DNA of 64,000 nt from Paenibacillaceae bacterium (GTDB taxonomy: Bacteria > Bacillota > Bacilli > Paenibacillales > Paenibacillaceae), in assembly GCA_004134985.1 (NCBI GenBank), contig REGQ01000002.1, positions 337,232-401,231 of the forward strand, written 5' to 3'. The number at the start of each line of letters is the position of its first letter. The stretch's first letter is position 1. Under the pieces are notes generated by a model, which had not been told where the DNA came from, did not search any database, and was given only the letters and a program-made list of their open reading frames with translations. Position numbers and translations under genes: made by a program. Of the stretch, positions 60,248 through 64,000 are shown piece by piece.

Positions 60248-60475
60248 CTATACGCCCATCTTCTTGCGTTGATTGTTCACTTTCTTTGTATGCTGGCTTC
60301 TCATGACTTGCGCGCTTCCTCCGCCTTGATGCTTTGGCGATTTCTTTGCTTCTGCCTGTTCGCGCTTCTTCTGCTCAAGCTTTTGCTTCATCGCCTCAGC
60401 AAGCGAAACTTTGCGGGGGGCCTTAACTTCCTCGTTATCCGTCTCAACGGCTTGCTTTTGTTGCTCTTCACTCAT
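60248..60475 (-). CDS. Small Lys/Gln-rich protein, function unknown
   Basis: The 75-residue protein is highly charged and likely helical (AMKQKLEQKKREQAEAKKSPKH), without membrane segments. The start (MSEEQQKQAVETDNEEV) follows GCGAGGTGA. It resembles small Lys-rich proteins widespread in Paenibacillus, with no assigned role. Stands alone between trhA-like and the dehydrogenase gene. Confidence 0.65.
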   Translation of the reverse strand: MSEEQQKQAVETDNEEVKAPRKVSLAEAMKQKLEQKKREQAEAKKSPKHQGGGSAQVMRSQHTKKVNNQRKKMGV

Positions 60476-60668
60476 GGTTCATTCACCTCGCAATATGTGT
60501 GATATTCATTAGTTTACCATAACTTGCTCCTTTGCCGCTATCCCGTAATGCCCCTTTGACTAACAAGTGGCCTCGCCGCAATGTCATGTCAAGCGACAAG
60601 CATGCTTTTCAACTGCCACTATTGTTGGGTACAATAAGGGAAAGCATCGTGAAAGGATGAGGAGCACA

Positions 60669-61625
60669 ATGAAGAAAATGATCGTTCTTCCGCGGATCTC
60701 AGAAGACCAACAGCACGAGCTTCGACAGTTGGCGCCAGATTGGAAGATTGTGTTTGACAAGAATGAAGCGATAGGGACTGACATCTACCGGGAGGCTGAA
60801 ATCATATGCGGCTGGAATGCAGAGGCTGAACAGCTCTCCCTTCAACCCGGAACGCAGCTCCGCTGGGTACAAGGCTGGGCAGCGGGCGTCGACATGATGC
60901 CGCTGGACAAGTTCGAACAACGCGGGGTGCTGCTCAGCAGTGCCAGCGGGGTTCATCCTGCACCGATGTCCGAAACCGCATTTGCACTTATGCTTGCATT
61001 AACGAGAAAAGTCCATGTCGCCGTTCGCCATCAGCAAAGCCAACTCTGGAATCGAGACTTTCGCTTGGGCGAAATGCACGGCAAAACCCTGCTTGTCGTC
61101 GGCGCCGGTGAGATCGGACGGGAGATTGCCAAGCTTGCCAAAGCGTTCGATATGCAGGTGCTCGGCGTGCGGCGCAGCGGCAACGACGCGCTATTCATCG
61201 ACCGCATGTACAGTCTTGACGGCTTAAATGCCGCACTAGCGCTCAGCGACTATGTCGTTAATGTGCTGCCGCTGACCGAAGCGACTGACAGATTGTTCGA
61301 TGAGGCTCGCATTGCCTCCATGAAAAATAGCGCCTTCTACATTAATATCGGGCGCGGGGCAACAACGGATACAGCTGCACTGGCCGCAGCGCTTGCCGAA
61401 GGCAGGCTTGCGGGAGCCGGTCTGGATGTCTTTGAAACCGAGCCGCTCCCCGCAGACCATCCGCTCTGGCGGCTGGACAATGTCATTGTCAGTCCTCATG
61501 TAGCAGGCATGTCGGATCACTACAATGAACGGGCGGTTGAGCTGTTTCTGCATAACCTGAAGCATTATTTAACGCAAGATATTTCAGCAATGCGCAGTGT
61601 CGTTAATTATGAGCATCAGTACTAG
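60669..61625 (+). CDS. D-2-hydroxyacid dehydrogenase
   Basis: The 318-residue oxidoreductase has a Rossmann motif LLVVGAGEIGREIAKLAKAF, the catalytic Arg in NIGRGATTDTAAL, Glu in LDVFETEPLPADHPLW and His in IVSPHVAGMS. ALMLALTRKVHVAVRHQQ precedes the NAD domain. The start at 60669 follows GAGGAGC. The substrate is unclear. The 3' end overlaps the convergent alpha/beta-hydrolase gene by 23 bases. Confidence 0.92.
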   Translation: MKKMIVLPRISEDQQHELRQLAPDWKIVFDKNEAIGTDIYREAEIICGWNAEAEQLSLQPGTQLRWVQGWAAGVDMMPLDKFEQRGVLLSSASGVHPAPMSETAFALMLALTRKVHVAVRHQQSQLWNRDFRLGEMHGKTLLVVGAGEIGREIAKLAKAFDMQVLGVRRSGNDALFIDRMYSLDGLNAALALSDYVVNVLPLTEATDRLFDEARIASMKNSAFYINIGRGATTDTAALAAALAEGRLAGAGLDVFETEPLPADHPLWRLDNVIVSPHVAGMSDHYNERAVELFLHNLKHYLTQDISAMRSVVNYEHQY

Positions 61626-62337
61626 GCATTACCCTCGGGATGCTATCCAGCACCCACTGCCAAATTCGTTTTAACGTCTTGTCGAGGTTGGATACTTCTT
61701 CTTCGTCAATATAGGGAGCATCGTGACGCAAATAATCGGCGTGCCCTCCCAGTACATTAATGCCCTCGATATGTTCGGGGGCATATTTTCTGCGATTCCA
61801 TTGCGGGAGAAAATACGCGGCCCTGCTCCATCCTCCCCAGCTGCCCAGCCGGGTAATCGGATCTTTGAACCGTCCGTCCTGATCGATAGCGTGCACATAA
61901 AAAACATGCGCGCGATAGTCAGGATGAATTGGCACCTTTGGCGAGCCGATCTGCACAATTTTAAATTCACTTACCCTTTTCTCATTGACCAGAATGCGAG
62001 CAGCCTGATATGCCGCGGCACCTCCGCCGCTATGACCAATCAATATTAACGGCTCCCCGTTGCAGGTTTCCCGTATTTGATCTGCAACCAGCTTTCCCCC
62101 AATTCGGAAGCCATTGAAGCGATAGACAAGATCGCCGCCGACCTCCCGTACTTGGGAAAACAGGCTGCGTGAATTGTCGCCGTAAGGGTAGATAACCTCA
62201 ACCTGTGTATTCCATCCTGATTGTTCACATAGCGCTTGCAGAGTTTCGCAGCACCTGTGGAAGAAATTCGGCGCTGTTGCGACACCCGCAAGCAAATAAA
62301 CACGGATTTGTTTGTTCATGCTTTTATCAATTGCCAT
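61603..62337 (-). CDS. Alpha/beta-hydrolase-like protein
   Basis: The roughly 244-residue protein has a GHSGGG elbow in LILIGHSGGGAAAYQAARILV and a late His in NVLGGHADYLRHDAPY, compatible with a lipase- or esterase-type hydrolase. The start at 62337 (MAIDKSMNKQIRV) has GAGG nine bases upstream; an earlier ATG at 62361 is less likely. It runs convergent with the dehydrogenase gene. Substrate unknown. Confidence 0.75.
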   Translation of the reverse strand: MAIDKSMNKQIRVYLLAGVATAPNFFHRCCETLQALCEQSGWNTQVEVIYPYGDNSRSLFSQVREVGGDLVYRFNGFRIGGKLVADQIRETCNGEPLILIGHSGGGAAAYQAARILVNEKRVSEFKIVQIGSPKVPIHPDYRAHVFYVHAIDQDGRFKDPITRLGSWGGWSRAAYFLPQWNRRKYAPEHIEGINVLGGHADYLRHDAPYIDEEEVSNLDKTLKRIWQWVLDSIPRVMPSTDAHN

Positions 62338-62537
62338 GCTGTTCATCCTCATCCGCTCCATTTCTTTAAATCTGATCTTGACGATGAAGTTTAGTATGGG
62401 GCAACGGCAGGCACAATCATTCCTTCCTTATTATAGTTAAGTGCCTCGAATTGCATAAATTCATTTCGAAATATCTTTTATCCCTGGTATTTATTATAAT
62501 AAAATCAAGTCATTAGGAAATAGGAGCGATAGCCTCA

Positions 62538-63323
62538 ATGGACACACGCACTAATCTGTTTCATCGCATGCTGACAATTACTGCAGAGCTTTTCTTTGAG
62601 ATGGAGAGCCGGCTTTTCTGGGATTCATTAGCCGCCGCAATCACTCCTGGTTCCCGAATACTGGATATTGGCGCTGGCAACGGCTTTTACTTACATAAGC
62701 TGCAGCAGCAGCATTCCCAATTTAACTATTGTGGCCTGGAGCCGGATGAAGGCATCTGGGGGAAGTCCCTTCCGTTACAAAACGAACACTTGCGGTTCAA
62801 ACACACCGCCTATGAGCAATTTCAAAACGAGAGCAGCTATGAAGCTGTTGTGGCGCGGTTAGTTGTTCCTCATATTGAGGACCGCCTGCACTTTGCCCGG
62901 TGGCTTTACAATAACACTTCCGAGCAGGCAACGGTTGTGATGATCGATATTTGCAGCAAGCCGCTGCAGGATAATGAACGGCTTCCGCTGTTCTCCGAGC
63001 TCTACAGAAAATCCCGCCAGCCGCTTGGTCTCAGTCCGCTGCTTCGTCTGGAGGATGCCCTCCGTCTGGAAATGATGGAGGCTGGCTTCAGCGCGCCTGA
63101 AACGGTTCATTATTCGCTGCTTGCTGATGATCCCCTCGTCAAAATGAAGCTATACATTTATATGCGAACCGTCGTTGCCTGCACATTGGGAGAACCCGTC
63201 TCTTCTGCTTATGCGGAGGAATTGTTCGCATGGCTCGTTGAGCCAGGCGCTTCGCTGGAAATTCCGATGTTCGGAACCGTGTTCCGCAAAGACGCCGGCG
63301 TCGAAAGGAGCGCAGCAACATGA
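62538..63323 (+). CDS. SAM-dependent class I methyltransferase
   Basis: The 261-residue methyltransferase has motif I RILDIGAGNGFYLHKLQQQH (about 40-58), the acidic GLEPDEG at the end of strand 2 and VVARLVVPHIEDRLHFARWL for motifs III-IV. It has no membrane segment. AGGAGCG lies 10-11 bases before the ATG. It overlaps the next gene by ATGA and is translated with it. Its substrate may be an isoprenoid made or used by the next gene; that is inference. Confidence 0.85.
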   Translation: MDTRTNLFHRMLTITAELFFEMESRLFWDSLAAAITPGSRILDIGAGNGFYLHKLQQQHSQFNYCGLEPDEGIWGKSLPLQNEHLRFKHTAYEQFQNESSYEAVVARLVVPHIEDRLHFARWLYNNTSEQATVVMIDICSKPLQDNERLPLFSELYRKSRQPLGLSPLLRLEDALRLEMMEAGFSAPETVHYSLLADDPLVKMKLYIYMRTVVACTLGEPVSSAYAEELFAWLVEPGASLEIPMFGTVFRKDAGVERSAAT

Positions 63324-64000
63324 AATGGTTTGACCCTTACAAGGACGAGCTGTCGCTTGTATTTCAAGCTGCCGAGGACCGCATCCGCTTATTTCCTGAA
63401 CCGCTCAGTGAACAGGGGATTCATTATTTAAACGGTTTTAACCCGCTTAGACGGCAAAGTGTCAACAATTATGTTTGCTATCTGCTGCCCTACTGGATGC
63501 AGGAGCTTGTTCCGCTGCCAACAGAGCAATGCAGGGGAATCGCCACAGGCAATGTTCTGTTGATGCTTTATTTTTTTATCCAGGATGACCTAATGGACGG
63601 CGAGCAGCATCGCTGGAAGGAACAGCTCGCCCTTGCCAATCTGCTGTACGCCGCTTTTCTGGAACATCAGCTTCAGCTTTTCCCTTCCCAATCATCTTAC
63701 TGGCAGTACTTCTCTACCTATATTAGGGAATGGGCCGCAGCCGTTTCCCGTTCCCCCAAGGGAGATTTCCGCAGCCAGCCGGAGCTGCTGTGGGGAAAGT
63801 CTGCGCCCGTCAAGCTGGGGAGTACCGGAGCGCTGCTCCTCGCAGGAAGGGAAGATGCCATCCCGCAAGCGGCGTCCGTTGTCGAGCAGTTGCTTGTTAC
63901 GCTGCAGATGGCCGACGATTGGGCCGATTGGCGGGATGATGTTCAGACCGGGAGCGACAACAGCCTGTTGTCGCTCATCCCCCCCGCGTTTCCGGAAATG
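63320..64000 (+). CDS. Class I isoprenoid/terpene synthase-like protein, cut by the window edge
   Basis: 227 residues are visible before the edge. FFIQDDLMDGEQHRW gives a D-D-x-x-D motif at residues 89-93, and LQMADDWADWRDDVQTGSDNSLL (about 195-217) looks like a second metal-binding region on the other side of the active site. The all-helical sequence between them fits the class I terpenoid-synthase fold. No membrane segment is seen. The start ATG overlaps the methyltransferase stop, with AAGGAG nine bases upstream. Whether it is a cyclase or a prenyl-transfer enzyme is not decidable from this fragment. Confidence 0.7.
   Translation, partial: MKWFDPYKDELSLVFQAAEDRIRLFPEPLSEQGIHYLNGFNPLRRQSVNNYVCYLLPYWMQELVPLPTEQCRGIATGNVLLMLYFFIQDDLMDGEQHRWKEQLALANLLYAAFLEHQLQLFPSQSSYWQYFSTYIREWAAAVSRSPKGDFRSQPELLWGKSAPVKLGSTGALLLAGREDAIPQAASVVEQLLVTLQMADDWADWRDDVQTGSDNSLLSLIPPAFPEM

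Overview
The window looks like chromosome of an aerobic, endospore-forming member of the Bacillales, most likely Paenibacillus or a close relative. The evidence is two alpha/beta-type SASP genes with sigma-G promoters, a cwlJ-gerQ pair, sda, a YheC/D ATP-grasp protein, an rsbV-rsbW-sigB operon, heme A genes (ctaA, ctaB), Sco, and a lipoprotein with the C-terminal stalk (copper amine oxidase N-like) domain common in Paenibacillus. Gene order yumC, yutM, yutJ, yuzB, yutI resembles the Bacillus subtilis yum/yut region. No phage, transposon, rRNA, tRNA or CRISPR was seen.

Layout. 1-10.2 kb: redox and Fe-S genes (type II NADH dehydrogenase behind a Rex-like box, yumC, yutM, mqnE, yutJ, yuzB, yutI), the checkpoint gene sda with DnaA boxes and a LexA-like box, and an ECF-type sigma factor followed by a solute-binding protein without a signal peptide. 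10.2-25.9 kb: mostly minus-strand housekeeping genes (SDR, HEPN-like protein, ctaA, thioredoxin-like protein, lipoprotein, MurJ/SpoVB-like flippase, ThuA, DUF456, HAD phosphatase, class B PBP), then an MFS transporter, a toprim protein, an AEC transporter, Sco and ctaB.

26-31 kb: spore genes (cwlJ, gerQ, two SASPs) around trpS, which has a tryptophan T-box leader. 31-38.5 kb: chemoreceptor, acetyl-xylan esterase-like enzyme, two secreted LysM proteins, and two overlapping DGQHR-motif proteins related to DndB with no other dnd gene beside them. 38.7-45.7 kb: a minus-strand run coding for a polar amino-acid/ectoine-type ABC importer (ehuB, C, D, A), then ectA, ectB, ectC, ectD and a DUF2179 protein. 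This would allow uptake, synthesis and hydroxylation of ectoine from one locus.

46-64 kb: a carbohydrate-type trio (Gfo/Idh, aldo/keto reductase, esterase), a YflT-like stress protein beside the sigB operon, corA, a 660-base repeat-rich gap, a REC-PP2C phosphatase that could feed the RsbV switch, two XRE repressors around palindromic operators, a few hydrolases and a D-2-hydroxyacid dehydrogenase. The right edge cuts a class I isoprenoid synthase-like gene that is translationally coupled to a SAM methyltransferase. That pair, the DGQHR pair and the sigma/binding-protein pair are the best candidates for poorly described systems here.
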